From: Lustribacter sp049512335 | Lineage (GTDB): Bacteria; Vulcanimicrobiota; Vulcanimicrobiia; Vulcanimicrobiales; Vulcanimicrobiaceae | Direction: 5' to 3' | Assembly: GCA_049512335.1 (NCBI GenBank) | Contig: JBEKXE010000076.1 | Location: 1 to 21,763, forward strand | Length of the DNA: 21,763 bases | Shown: positions 1 to 9,300 of the stretch, one piece after another | How positions within the stretch are numbered: the stretch's first letter is position 1 | Layout: every line of letters starts with the position of its first letter | Notes under the pieces: model-generated | The model's input: only the letters and a program-made list of their open reading frames with translations | Database searches by the model: none | What the model was told of the DNA's origin: nothing | Made by a program: the position numbers and the translations under genes

Positions 1-137
1 TCGGCATCCTGCAGAACGGCGCGCTCTCGATGCAAGCGGAGGCGAACGTGCCGCGCGACGTCATCAACCTGGTGGAGGGTCTCGTGATCATCGCACTCGC
101 GGGCCGGCGCTACATCGCGTCGCGGCGGTCGACGTGA
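1..137 (+). CDS. ABC importer permease, C-terminal fragment (nucleoside/simple-sugar type)
   Basis: Only the last 44 codons are in the window, read in frame from base 3 and ending at TGA 135-137. The visible tail has the pattern GALSMQAEANVPRDVINLVE followed by a hydrophobic helix (GLVIIALAG) and a basic end. This is typical of the first permease of BPD_transp_2 nucleoside/basic-membrane-protein importers (NupP/YufP type). The stop overlaps the GTG start of the next permease by four bases, which supports an operon of paired permeases. The ATP-binding subunit and binding protein would be expected upstream, outside the window. The substrate cannot be fixed from this fragment. Confidence 0.8.
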   Translation, partial: GILQNGALSMQAEANVPRDVINLVEGLVIIALAGRRYIASRRST

Positions 138-1024
138 GCGCGCTCGTCGCCGCGCTGCTCGCGCTGGCCGCGCTCACGCTCATCAAAGCGACGCCGCTGA
201 TCTTCGCCGCGCTGGGCGGCGTGCTCTCGGAACGGTCGGGCGTGGTGAACATCGGGCTCGAAGGCATCATGATCGGCGGCGCGTTCGCCGCGGTGTGCGT
301 CTCGGGCGCGACCGGCAGCCCGGTGCTCGGCGCGCTGGCCGGCATCGTCGCGGGCGCGCTCTTGGCCGCGCTGCTCGCGTTCGCGGCGACGAAGCTGGCC
401 TACGATCAGATCGTGGCCGGCACCGGGCTCAACATCGTCGCGCTCGGCGCGGCCGCGTTCGGGCTCGTGCTGGTGTTCGGGCAACCCGGCGCCTCGCACG
501 AAGTGCCGGCGTTCGGCGCGACCGGCGAGTACGTGCTGACCGTGCTGGCGTTCGTGCTGGCCGGCGCGCTGTCGTTCTTCCTCAACGGCACGCCCTGGGG
601 TCTGCGCGTGCGCGCGTGCGGCGAGAACCCGCGCGCGGCCGCCGCGGCCGGGATCGATCCGCTGCGCACGCGCTTCTGGGCGGTCGTCGCGGGCGGCGCG
701 ATCGCCTCGCTGGGCGGCGTCTTCCTCTCGCTCGCCGAACTGGATCTCTATTCCGACGGCATGACCGCCGGCCGCGGCTTCATCGCGCTCGCCGCCGTGA
801 TCTTCGGCCGCTGGACGCCGTTCGGCGCCACCGGCGCCGCGCTGTTCTTCGGCTTCTTCTCCGCGCTCCAATACACGCTGCAGCGCTCGGGCATCCCGAG
901 CGAACTGATGCAAGCCCTCCCCTATCTCGCCGCGCTCGTCGCCCTCGCCGGCCTCGCCGGCCGCGTCCGAGCCCCCGCCGCCGACGGCATCCCCTACATC
1001 GCCGAAGCCGTCCGCTCGCCGTAG
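134..1024 (+). CDS. ABC importer permease (NupQ/YufQ-like, BPD_transp_2)
   Basis: A 296-residue, strongly hydrophobic protein with roughly eight to nine predicted membrane helices. It carries the family signature near residues 31-47 (LSERSGVVNIGLEGIMI) and the RVRACGENPRAAAAAGID cytoplasmic loop that contacts the ATPase in this family. These features place it in the branched-chain/nucleoside/simple-sugar permease family, second permease of a NupPQ-type pair. It would form the inner-membrane pore together with the preceding partner. The start is GTG 134, inside the upstream stop (GTGA overlap), so translation is probably coupled. Nucleosides are the likeliest cargo by family resemblance, but this is inference. 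It is followed by a repeat-filled gap, so it is probably the last gene of its operon. Confidence 0.88.
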   Translation: MSALVAALLALAALTLIKATPLIFAALGGVLSERSGVVNIGLEGIMIGGAFAAVCVSGATGSPVLGALAGIVAGALLAALLAFAATKLAYDQIVAGTGLNIVALGAAAFGLVLVFGQPGASHEVPAFGATGEYVLTVLAFVLAGALSFFLNGTPWGLRVRACGENPRAAAAAGIDPLRTRFWAVVAGGAIASLGGVFLSLAELDLYSDGMTAGRGFIALAAVIFGRWTPFGATGAALFFGFFSALQYTLQRSGIPSELMQALPYLAALVALAGLAGRVRAPAADGIPYIAEAVRSP

Positions 1025-1027
1025 GGC

Positions 1028-1223
1028 ACTGTCAGCCCGAGCGTTGTCGAGGGGTGTGCCACGATCCGCTGACCGCAGGGCAGGGCAATGCCACACGGGT
1101 GGGTGCTTTGCAAGGAGCGGTGCCCTGCGGTAAGCGCTGAACGCTCACGTTGCGGCGTTGCCCGCGTCCTGCGGTGGGCGACTACGCCCCCATCCCTCGA
1201 CAACGCTCGGGATGACAGCGTGG
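1028..1223. repeat. 196-bp direct repeat, copy A, with inverted ends
   Basis: This block recurs at 1304-1499 with one base difference (G1210 versus A1486). Its ends are inverted: 1029-1056 matches the reverse complement of 1191-1218 at 26 of 28 positions, with core CCCGAGCGTTGTCGAGGG. A further perfect 11-base inverted repeat lies inside (1072-1082 and 1121-1131). No open frame in it looks like a real protein. The layout resembles a non-autonomous MITE- or REP-like element. No target-site duplication is visible at the borders. Confidence 0.85.
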
Positions 1224-1303
1224 TGCGCTCCCTGTGACTTTTTGGGTGAAGGGCAAACGCGTCCGCCCTACGGCGTCCGCTTCTCGATTGCAACGTCGCC
1301 TAT

Positions 1304-1499
1304 ACTGTCAGCCCGAGCGTTGTCGAGGGGTGTGCCACGATCCGCTGACCGCAGGGCAGGGCAATGCCACACGGGTGGGTGCTTTGCAAGGAGCGGTGCC
1401 CTGCGGTAAGCGCTGAACGCTCACGTTGCGGCGTTGCCCGCGTCCTGCGGTGGGCGACTACGCCCCCATCCCTCGACAACGCTCGAGATGACAGCGTGG
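1304..1499. repeat. 196-bp direct repeat, copy B, with inverted ends
   Basis: Second copy of the 1028-1223 block, offset by 276 bases and separated from it by 80 bases of unrelated sequence (1224-1303). It keeps the terminal inverted ends (about 1305-1332 and 1467-1494) and the internal 11-base palindrome (1348-1358 and 1397-1407). With copy A it fills most of the gene-free stretch 1025-1579. The remainder (1500-1570) shows no gene or convincing promoter to me. Confidence 0.85.
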
Positions 1500-1579
1500 C
1501 TGGTGCCTCGTCTCCGTCTGGTCGTTCTGCCATATGGCCAAGGGATCGGGCTTGACGTAGTCGCACCGTCGAGGGCACA

Positions 1580-2665
1580 ATGGCTCCAATGCCTCTGCTG
1601 CGACGCGTCTTTGTAGCCGTTGCTCTTCTGGTGTTCGGTGCGTTGACCACACGCGCTGATGCAGCCGCGCCCGGACCGCTCGGGGCGCTGCAGACCGAAT
1701 TGTCGACGATGTCGATGCACGCGCCGGGCAACGTCGGCATCATGGTCGAGGACCTCGCAACGGGGCTCAGCACGTCGGTGAACGCCGGAGCGCAGATGCC
1801 GGCCGCCTCGACGATCAAGATTCCGGTGATGGTCGAGGTGTTCAAGCGCCTGGCGCAAGGCGACTTCGACCTCAATCGTAAGGTCTCGCTGCAGCCGAGC
1901 GATCGCGACTCGGGCTGGGGCGATCTCGACAGCGCTCCGACCGGCGCCCAATACACGGTGTCGCGGCTGCTCACGCTGATGATCACCGAGAGCGACAATA
2001 CCGCCACGAACATGCTGATCCGCCTGGTCGGCCGCCGGGCGATCAACGACGAAATGGCCGACCTCGGGCTCACGCAAACCGCGCTGCACGATTACATCCG
2101 CTCCGACGGCCCGATCCGCTACGCGCTGCGCTCGAGCGCGTACGACATGGTCAAGCTGATGACCGAGATGGCGCGCTTCCAGCTCATCGACGAGTGGTCG
2201 TCACGCGAGATGATCGCGATCATGACCGGTCAGCATCACAACGGCTTGATCCCCGTGCCGTTGCCGCGCGGCACGCTGATCGCGCACAAGACCGGCGAGT
2301 TGCACGACACGCTCGACGACGTCGGCGTGGTGTATCTCAACAGCGAGCCGTACGCGATCGCGGTGATGACGACCAACCTCGACACGCTCGACGCCGGGTA
2401 CCACTTCATCCAGGGCGTCTCGCGTATCGCGTACGACGCGCTGGCCCGCTTCGCCGTCTGGCGCCAGGCCAACGACTACGCCGCCACGATGCCGCTGGTG
2501 AGCGCACCGTCCCCCGGTGCACCCTCGGCCGGCCCGCCGGTCGACACTGCGGCCGACACCAGCGCGGCACGCGATCTGAAGATGTGGATCCCGGTGAACC
2601 AGCCGGCGAGCGCCCTGCCCGCCAACGCGCCGGCGGAGCCGACGGAGAACCCGCCCGCCAACTAG
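1580..2665 (+). CDS. Exported class A beta-lactamase-like serine hydrolase
   Basis: A 361-residue protein starting with a Sec-type signal (basic LLRR, hydrophobic core, AxA-like end near residue 30). It shows the three penicillin-recognising motifs in order: S77-T-I-K80 (nucleophile), S138-D-N140 and K237-T-G239, so it belongs to the class A beta-lactamase superfamily (PF13354 type). The omega-loop Glu motif (ExxLN, Glu166 in classical numbering) is not visible between SDN and KTG. Efficient penicillin deacylation is therefore doubtful; it may be a penicillin-binding or other serine hydrolase. After the fold ends near residue 300 there is a tail of about 60 residues rich in proline and alanine. 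ATG 1580 has GAGGG at 1571-1575; a second ATG at 1589 is possible. The next gene starts 41 bases downstream, so co-transcription is possible but functionally unexplained. Confidence 0.85.
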   Translation: MAPMPLLRRVFVAVALLVFGALTTRADAAAPGPLGALQTELSTMSMHAPGNVGIMVEDLATGLSTSVNAGAQMPAASTIKIPVMVEVFKRLAQGDFDLNRKVSLQPSDRDSGWGDLDSAPTGAQYTVSRLLTLMITESDNTATNMLIRLVGRRAINDEMADLGLTQTALHDYIRSDGPIRYALRSSAYDMVKLMTEMARFQLIDEWSSREMIAIMTGQHHNGLIPVPLPRGTLIAHKTGELHDTLDDVGVVYLNSEPYAIAVMTTNLDTLDAGYHFIQGVSRIAYDALARFAVWRQANDYAATMPLVSAPSPGAPSAGPPVDTAADTSAARDLKMWIPVNQPASALPANAPAEPTENPPAN

Positions 2666-2706
2666 AACCGTTCGAACCCCGCCGAGCGGGGAAAGAGCGG
2701 GAGGGA

Positions 2707-3168
2707 ATGCGGTACTCACTTCGGATCAACGGGTCCGTGCGCGAGATCGAACTCGTGCCCGAGACCACGCTGCTCGACGCGCTGCGCGAGCATCTGGAAC
2801 TGACCGGCACGAAAAAAGGCTGCGACCGCGGACAGTGCGGCGCGTGCACGGTGCTGGTCAACGGGCGGCGGGTGCTCAGCTGCTTGTCGCTGGCGCTGAT
2901 GCACGGCAACGACGACGTCACGACCATTGAGGGCTTGGCCGCCGGCGGCGAGCTGCACCCGTTGCAGCGCGCGTTCGTCGAGCACGACGCGTTCCAGTGC
3001 GGCTTCTGCACCAGCGGCCAGATCATGTCGGCCGCCGGATTGCTGGCCGAAGGCCGCTCGCTCGATGCCGATACGATCCGCGAACGGATGAGCGGCAACT
3101 TGTGCCGCTGCGGCGCCTATCCGAACATCGTCGACGCGATCGCCGCCGTCGCGGAGCGCGGCGTCTGA
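2707..3168 (+). CDS. paoA: 2Fe-2S small subunit of a PaoABC-like molybdenum hydroxylase
   Basis: A 153-residue iron-sulfur electron-transfer subunit. The N-terminal plant-type [2Fe-2S] domain has C39, C44, C47 and C59 (GCDRGQCGACTVLVNGRR). The C-terminal helical [2Fe-2S] domain has C98, C101, C133 and C135 (QCGFC, NLCRCGAYPN). The GTKKGCD and RERMSGN wording is closer to E. coli PaoA/YagT than to CoxS. It would pass electrons from the Mo site (4154-6271) to FAD (3168-4157). E. coli PaoA is exported with a Tat signal; here the protein begins directly at the ferredoxin fold, so a cytoplasmic complex is inferred. A purine-rich stretch (GGGAGGG) lies immediately before the ATG. The stop overlaps the next start by one base (TGATG). 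Confidence 0.9.
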   Translation: MRYSLRINGSVREIELVPETTLLDALREHLELTGTKKGCDRGQCGACTVLVNGRRVLSCLSLALMHGNDDVTTIEGLAAGGELHPLQRAFVEHDAFQCGFCTSGQIMSAAGLLAEGRSLDADTIRERMSGNLCRCGAYPNIVDAIAAVAERGV

Positions 3169-4157
3169 TGCAGCCGTTCACCTACCAGCGCGTCGATTCG
3201 GTGGCCGCCGCGCGCACCGCGCTGCTCGAACACCCCGGCGCGCGCGTCATCGCCGGAGGCACGACGTTGCTCGACCTGATGAAGGCCGGCGTCGAACGAC
3301 CGGCGCTGGTGATCGACATCAACGCGCTGCCGCTCGGCACGATCGAGGTGACGCCGGACTGCGTGCGCATCGGCGCGCTCGCGCGCAACGCCGACGTGGC
3401 CGACGACGCGACGATCGTGCGCGAGTTCCCCGTCCTCGCCCAAGCGCTGGCCGCCGGCGCATCGGGCCAGCTGCGCAACATGGCGACGGTCGGCGGCAAC
3501 CTGCTGCAACGCACGCGCTGCACGTATTTTCGCGACAACGTCTCGCGCTGCAACAAGCGCGCGCCGGGCAGCGGCTGCGATGCGCGCGAGGGCATCCACC
3601 GCATGCACGCCGTGCTCGGCACGAGCGAGGCCTGCATCGCCACGCACGCCTCCGACATGTGCGTGGCGCTGGCCGCGCTGAACGCGCGGATCGTCGTCAT
3701 GCGTGCCGGCGGCGAAGCGCGGCTGACGATGGACGAGTTCTACCGTCTGCCCGAAGACGCGCCCGAGCACGAGACGACGCTCGAGCGCGGCGACGTGATC
3801 GTGGCGGTCGAGCTGGAACCGGCGCCGTTGTACCGGCGCTCGCAGTACTTGAAGTTGCGCGACCGCGCATCGTACGAGTTCGCGCTCGTCGCGGCCGGCG
3901 CGTGTCTGGATTTCGCCGACGACGGCACGATCGCGCGCTCGAGCGTCGCGCTCGGCGGCGTGGCGACCGTGCCCTGGCGCGCGCGCGACGCCGAACAGGT
4001 GCTCGACGGCGCCGCGCCCACGCACGAGGTGTTCCGGCGGGCGGCCGACGCCGCGTTCGCCGGCGCGCGAACGTTGCCGCAGAACGCGTTCAAGGTCGAG
4101 CTCGCCAAGCGCGCGATCGTGCGCGTGCTGAGCACGCTGGCGGAGGGTCCGGCATGA
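3168..4157 (+). CDS. paoB: FAD subunit of the molybdenum hydroxylase, with 4Fe-4S insertion
   Basis: A 329-residue medium subunit of the xanthine dehydrogenase/CO dehydrogenase FAD family. FAD-binding loops are visible at residues 29-33 (AGGTT) and 107-111 (TVGGN). After the second loop comes an insertion with C118, C128, C137 and C156 (TRCTYFRD, RCNKRAPGSGC, GTSEAC). In PaoB, and at comparable positions in 4-hydroxybenzoyl-CoA reductase, such cysteines hold an extra [4Fe-4S] cluster. Ordinary xanthine dehydrogenase and CoxM subunits lack it, as does the second FAD subunit in this window (17708-18559). It accepts electrons from the 2Fe-2S subunit; the final acceptor is unknown. The start overlaps the upstream stop by one base and the stop overlaps the next ATG by four, so the three genes form one operon. 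Confidence 0.9.
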   Translation: MQPFTYQRVDSVAAARTALLEHPGARVIAGGTTLLDLMKAGVERPALVIDINALPLGTIEVTPDCVRIGALARNADVADDATIVREFPVLAQALAAGASGQLRNMATVGGNLLQRTRCTYFRDNVSRCNKRAPGSGCDAREGIHRMHAVLGTSEACIATHASDMCVALAALNARIVVMRAGGEARLTMDEFYRLPEDAPEHETTLERGDVIVAVELEPAPLYRRSQYLKLRDRASYEFALVAAGACLDFADDGTIARSSVALGGVATVPWRARDAEQVLDGAAPTHEVFRRAADAAFAGARTLPQNAFKVELAKRAIVRVLSTLAEGPA

Positions 4158-6271
4158 CGATTGCCGAGCGCCCCAAAACGCACGCCGGCAGCCCGGTCGA
4201 CCGCATCGACGGTCCGCTGAAGGTCACCGGCGCTGCACCTTATGCCGCCGACGCGCCGGTCGAACATCCGCTGTTCGCCGTGCTGGTGCAGAGCACGATC
4301 TCACGCGGGCACATCCGCTCGATCGACGAGCGCGCGGCCCGTGCGGTTGCCGGCGTGGTCGAGATCCTCACCTATCGCAACGCACCGCGCCTCGAGCCGA
4401 CCGGCTTCGATTTCGCGACCGGGACGCTCTACACCGAGCCGCGGCTCGTGCCGCTCCAAACCGACGCCGTGCGCTACTGGGGCCAACACCTCGCGGTGGT
4501 GATCGCAACCTCGCTCGAGGCGGCGCTGACGGCCGCACCCCTGGTGCACATCACGTACGCGGCGGATACGCCGGCCGTCGAGATCGACACGGAGACGCGC
4601 GCGCGCAAGGAGCGCGTCGAGTCGTTCTTCGGTTCGCCGCTCAACGTCGAACGCGGCGACCCCGATGCGGCGTTGCGCGCCGCCGCGGTGACGCTCGACG
4701 TGACCTACACGACGCCGGCGCAGACGCACAACGCGATGGAACCGTCGGCGACGGTGGCGAGCTGGTCGGGCGACGAGCTCACCGTGTACGACGCGACGCA
4801 GTGGATTAACGGCACGCAGAAGACGCTGGCCCACTTCTTCGGGCTCGATCCGAAAAAGGTGCGCGTGATCTCGCCGTTCACCGGCGGCGGCTTCGGCTCG
4901 AAGGGGTTCTTCTGGGCGCACACCGTGATCGCGGCGATGGCGGCCAAAGCCATCGGCAAGACGGTCAAGCTCGTCCTCGACCGCAGCCAGTTCTTCAGCG
5001 CGAGCGGACACCGCTCGGAAACCGAGCAGCGCATTCGCATCGGCGCGACGGAGACCGGCGCGCTGACCGCGCTCGTGCACGACGTGCTCGACACGACCGG
5101 CTACGCCGGCGACTTCACCGAGCCGTGCGGAAAGTCGACCGATTTTCTGTATGCGGTGCCCAACATGCGCGTCTCTCACCACACGGTGCGGCTCGACATC
5201 CCGACGCCGACCGCGATGCGCGCGCCGGGCGAGACGCCCGGCCTGTTCGCGATCGAGTCGGCCATCGACGAGCTCGCGGACGCGGTGAACGTCGATCCGC
5301 TCGAGCTGCGCATCCGCAATCACGCCGAACGCGACCCGCAGCGCAACATCCCGTTCTCGAGCAAACATCTGCTCGAGTGCTACCGCACCGGTGCCGAGCG
5401 GTTCGGGTGGGCCAAACGCACGCCCGAACCGCGTTCGATGCGCGCGGGCCGCGAGCTCATCGGGTACGGCATGGCGACGGCCACGTATCCCGCGATGGCC
5501 GGCGCGGCCGAAGTGCGCGTGCGTACCGACGGCGGCGGACGCGTCACGGTGGAGTGCGCGACGCACGACCTCGGCACGGGCATGTACACGCTGATCGCGC
5601 AAGTCGCGAGCGACACGCTCGAGATCCAGCTGGCCGACGTGACGGTGAAGATCGGCGACTCCGCCTACCCGAAGGCGCCGGTCGCCGGCGGTTCGCAGAG
5701 CACGGCCAGCGTGATGCCGCCGCTGGTCGACGCGTGCGAGCAGCTCAAACGCCGCGCCGGCGGACCGATCGCGAACGCCGCGGCCGGCCTCGAAGCGACG
5801 GCCTCGGCCAGCGGCGAGGTGGACGAGGAGAAGCACGCGTTCCATTCGTTCGGCGCGCAGTTCTGCGAGGTGCGCTTCGATGAGGAGCTGGCGCGCCTGC
5901 GCGTCACGCGCTTCACCGGCGTCTACGACTGCGGCCGCGTGCTCAATCCCAAGACCGCGCGCTCGCAGATGATCGGCGGAATAATTATGGGCCTTGGCAT
6001 GGCGCTGATGGAAGAAACTTTCCGGGACCCGCGTAGCGGCGCGATCGTCGGCAACAACCTGGCCGACTACCACGTGCCGGTCAACGCCGACGTTCCGCCG
6101 ATCGACATCGCGTTCGTCGAACACCCCGACCTCACGTTCAACGCGCTCGGGGCGCGCGGGATGGGCGAGATCGGGATCACCGGTGTGGCGGCCGCCGTCG
6201 CCAACGCGGTCTACCACGCCAGCGGCCGGCGCGTGCGCGATCTGCCGATCCTGCCGGAACGGCTCATGTAG
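4154..6271 (+). CDS. paoC: Molybdenum-cofactor catalytic subunit, PaoC/xanthine dehydrogenase family
   Basis: A 705-residue catalytic subunit that hydroxylates aldehydes or N-heterocycles at a Mo-pterin centre. Family motifs seen are the N-terminal substrate-domain pattern DRIDGPLKVTGAAPYAAD (16-33), GGGFGSK (244-250), RAPGE in the Mo-binding half, and GARGMGEIG near the end. The last gives the expected catalytic glutamate at about E672. Length and order fit PaoC/YagR (about 730 residues). The open frame continues upstream of this start, but the part before 4154 lies in a shadow frame of the FAD subunit gene. The ATG within ATGA (overlapping the previous stop) is the natural start. No cofactor-insertion chaperone (PaoD/XdhC type) is in the window. 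The substrate is unknown; an aldehyde is the best guess by resemblance. Confidence 0.9.
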   Translation: MTIAERPKTHAGSPVDRIDGPLKVTGAAPYAADAPVEHPLFAVLVQSTISRGHIRSIDERAARAVAGVVEILTYRNAPRLEPTGFDFATGTLYTEPRLVPLQTDAVRYWGQHLAVVIATSLEAALTAAPLVHITYAADTPAVEIDTETRARKERVESFFGSPLNVERGDPDAALRAAAVTLDVTYTTPAQTHNAMEPSATVASWSGDELTVYDATQWINGTQKTLAHFFGLDPKKVRVISPFTGGGFGSKGFFWAHTVIAAMAAKAIGKTVKLVLDRSQFFSASGHRSETEQRIRIGATETGALTALVHDVLDTTGYAGDFTEPCGKSTDFLYAVPNMRVSHHTVRLDIPTPTAMRAPGETPGLFAIESAIDELADAVNVDPLELRIRNHAERDPQRNIPFSSKHLLECYRTGAERFGWAKRTPEPRSMRAGRELIGYGMATATYPAMAGAAEVRVRTDGGGRVTVECATHDLGTGMYTLIAQVASDTLEIQLADVTVKIGDSAYPKAPVAGGSQSTASVMPPLVDACEQLKRRAGGPIANAAAGLEATASASGEVDEEKHAFHSFGAQFCEVRFDEELARLRVTRFTGVYDCGRVLNPKTARSQMIGGIIMGLGMALMEETFRDPRSGAIVGNNLADYHVPVNADVPPIDIAFVEHPDLTFNALGARGMGEIGITGVAAAVANAVYHASGRRVRDLPILPERLM

Positions 6272-6343
6272 CGCGGCGGAGCCCGAACCTGGGCCGAACG
6301 GCCAACTGGTCGGACGCGCGCGCTCCGAACAATAGCTAGTTCA

Positions 6344-9300
6344 ATGTTCCAGCCGCGACCGGATCCCCGGCGCCAAACCGTCCGCGACGTGCTACGGGAA
6401 ACGGCCGCCCTGATCAACGGGAACAAGCCGCTCGAGACGATCCTCGACGCGGTTTGCACGCGGTTGCTCAAGGCCGCCGACGCGAGCGAAGTGACGCTGG
6501 CGCTGGCCGATCCGCAGGGCTGCACGGTGCGCTGGCGCCGCACGCGTTCGAGCTTCACCGCCTGCAAGGACGTGGTCGACGACGCGATCGCGCGCGCGGT
6601 GCTGGCCGACGGCGTGCCGCGACTCGACCTCAACCGCGCCTACGCGCCGCTGCGCGACGACGGCCAAGTCAGCGGTGCGGTGTGGATGATCTCGAAGCGC
6701 GACGTCTACGACGAGGACGGCCTGGCGCTGTGCGAGGCCTTCGCCGGCTATCTGTCGCTGGCGCTGCAGAAGGCGGCGCTGCGCGAGCACGCGCGTCACC
6801 TCGAGGAACTGAGCGTCCTCGACGGGCTGACCGGCGTGCCGAACCGGCGCGCGTTCGACGCGGCGCTCGAGCGCGAGTGGACGCGCGCGATCCGCGCCAA
6901 ACGCCCGATCGCGATCGCCCTGCTCGACATCGACTCGTTCAAGCTCTACAACGACGTGTACGGCCACCCGCAAGGCGACGTGTGTTTGCGGCAGATCGCG
7001 CGCGCGTGCCGCGCCAGCGTCGTGCGCGCGACCGACTGCTTCGCGCGCTACGGCGGCGAGGAGTTCGGCGTGGTCATCCCCGACGCCGAAGCGCGCTGCG
7101 CGGCCAAGATCGCGGAACGCTTGCGCGCCGCCGTCGAGCTGCTGGCGATTCCGCACGAGAGCACGGCGCGCGGCGTCGTGACGGTGAGCGTCGGCGTCGC
7201 GTCGATGGTGCCCAAGCGCGGCGCGCACCATCGCGAGCTGCTCGAAAGCGCCGACCGCGCGCTGTACCGCGCCAAAGGCACCGGCCGCGACCGCATCGTC
7301 GTGGTCGATCCGACGGATACGGCGACGTACGAACGGCCCGCCTCGCAACTGCCGACGGCCAATAACTTGCCGGTCGCGACGGCGGCGCTGATCGGCCGCG
7401 ACGACGACCTCGGCCGCGTCGGCGATTTGCTCGGCGGCTACCGCGTCGTCACGCTGCTCGGCGCCGGCGGCGTCGGCAAGACGCGGCTCGCGCTCGACGT
7501 GGCGCGCCGGCAACTCACCCGCTACCCCGACGGCGTGTGGCTCGTCGAACTGGCGCCGCTTGGCGACGAAGCGCACGTGATCTCGGCGTTCTCGACCCTC
7601 TTCGGCGTGGAAGAACACGCCGACCGCTCGTCGCTCGCCTCGCTGCTGGCCGCGCTGCGCGAACGGCATCTGCTGCTGGTGGTCGACAACTGCGAGCATT
7701 TGGTCGGCACCGCCGCGCGCACGATCGCCGCGATCGTCCGCGATGCGCCGCGCATTCGCGTGCTGGCCACGAGCCGCGAACCGCTGGGCGTCCCCGGCGA
7801 GGCGACGTACCGCGTGCCGCCGCACACGATCCCGCTGCCCAACATGCTGCTGCGCGCGGCCGATGCCGAGACGTATTCGGCCGTCACGCTGTTCGTCGAG
7901 CGCGCGCGCGCCGCCGACGACACCTTCGAGCTGACCGACGTGAACGCGCCGCTGATCGCGGAGATCTGCCGCCGGCTCGACGGCATCGCGCTTGCGATCG
8001 AGCTGGCCGCCGCGCGCGTACGGGTGCTCGACGTCGCGCAGATCGCCGCCTTGCTCGACTCACGCTTCCGCTTGCTCGGCACCAACGACCGCAGCGCGCT
8101 GCCGCACCAGCAAACGCTGCGCGCGACGATCGACTGGAGCTACGACCTCCTCAGCGCGGTCGAACGCACGCTGTTCGCGCGGCTCGCGATCTTCACCGGC
8201 GGCTTCACCCTGCCGGCGATTCTCGAGGTCTGCACCGACGACGCGCTGCCCGCGGATGCCGTGTACGGCGCGCTTTCCGCGCTGGTCGACAAATCGCTGG
8301 TTGTGTTCGAGGCGCCGCGCTACCGGCTGCTCGAATCGACGCGTGAATACGCCGCCGAACGGCTCGATGCCGACGGCGAGCGCGCGAGCTTGAGCGCACG
8401 CCACGCGGCGTACTACCGCGTGCAAGTCGACCGCGCGAGCCTGCACGAGGGCCAGGGGTCGTACCGCGCCTGGATCGCGCCGCTGATCGACGAGCTCGAC
8501 AACGTGCGCGCGGCGCTCGAGTGGACGCTGCGCGACGGCCACGATCCGCTGACCGGCGTCGAAATTTGCGCCGCGCTGGTCGAAACGTCGTCGCTCGGGC
8601 GCTGGAGCGAATGGGCGGACTGGAACACGCTCGCGCGCGACGCGCTGGCCAACGGCGCGCGGCCGCACTTGCGCGGACGCGTGCTCACGCGCCGCGCCGA
8701 GCTGGCGTCGCGTTACGGCGCGTTCGGCGGAACGGTGGCCGAGCTCGGAGCCGCGCGCGAAGCTTACGAACTGCTGCGCGACACGCCCGAGGCGAAGTGG
8801 CGCCTCGAGGCGTTGAACGCGTACGCCACCGCGTTGCTGCACAACGACCAGATGGAAGAAGCCGCGACGATCGCGCGCGAGGGCCTCGAGCTCGCGCGCG
8901 AGATGCACGACTTCGTCTATCAGGCGAGCTTCTTACGGCGGCTCGCGAACTTTTCCACCGGCACCGATCCGCTCGAAGCCGAGATGATGTACGACGAGAG
9001 CATCTCGCTGTGCCGCGTGCTGGAGAACGACTTCGGCCTCGCGCTGTCCTATCACGGCATGAGCCAGCTCTACTTCCGGCTCGGACGGATCGAGGAAGCG
9101 ATCTCGGCGGCGCGGGTCGCGGCCGAGGTGCGGCGCGAGATCAACGATCGGCGCGGACTGGTCAACTCGCTGGCCGACATCGCGCAATTCTCGCTGGCGG
9201 TGGGGCGCACCGACGCCGTGCCGGAGGTGCTGAGCGAAGCGCTCGAAATCGTGCGGCGCACGGAGAACACGCTCGGCCTCGCGCTGGTGATCCAGGCGGC

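Noticed and set aside
110..1096. A 328-codon minus-strand open frame opposite the ABC permease
   Set aside because: Very rich in Arg, Glu and Gly, no motif, and fully antisense to a clear membrane permease.
1028..1499. CRISPR array
   Set aside because: There are only two copies of a 196-bp unit with one spacer of 80 bases, far outside CRISPR repeat and spacer sizes, and no cas gene is present.
1158..1500. Short open frames inside the 196-bp repeats
   Set aside because: They duplicate with the repeat, include the palindromic ends and show no coding character or start signals.
4301..6217. A 638-codon minus-strand open frame opposite the PaoC-like gene
   Set aside because: Composition is dominated by Arg, Ala, Val and His with no recognisable motif; it is a shadow of the conserved Mo subunit.
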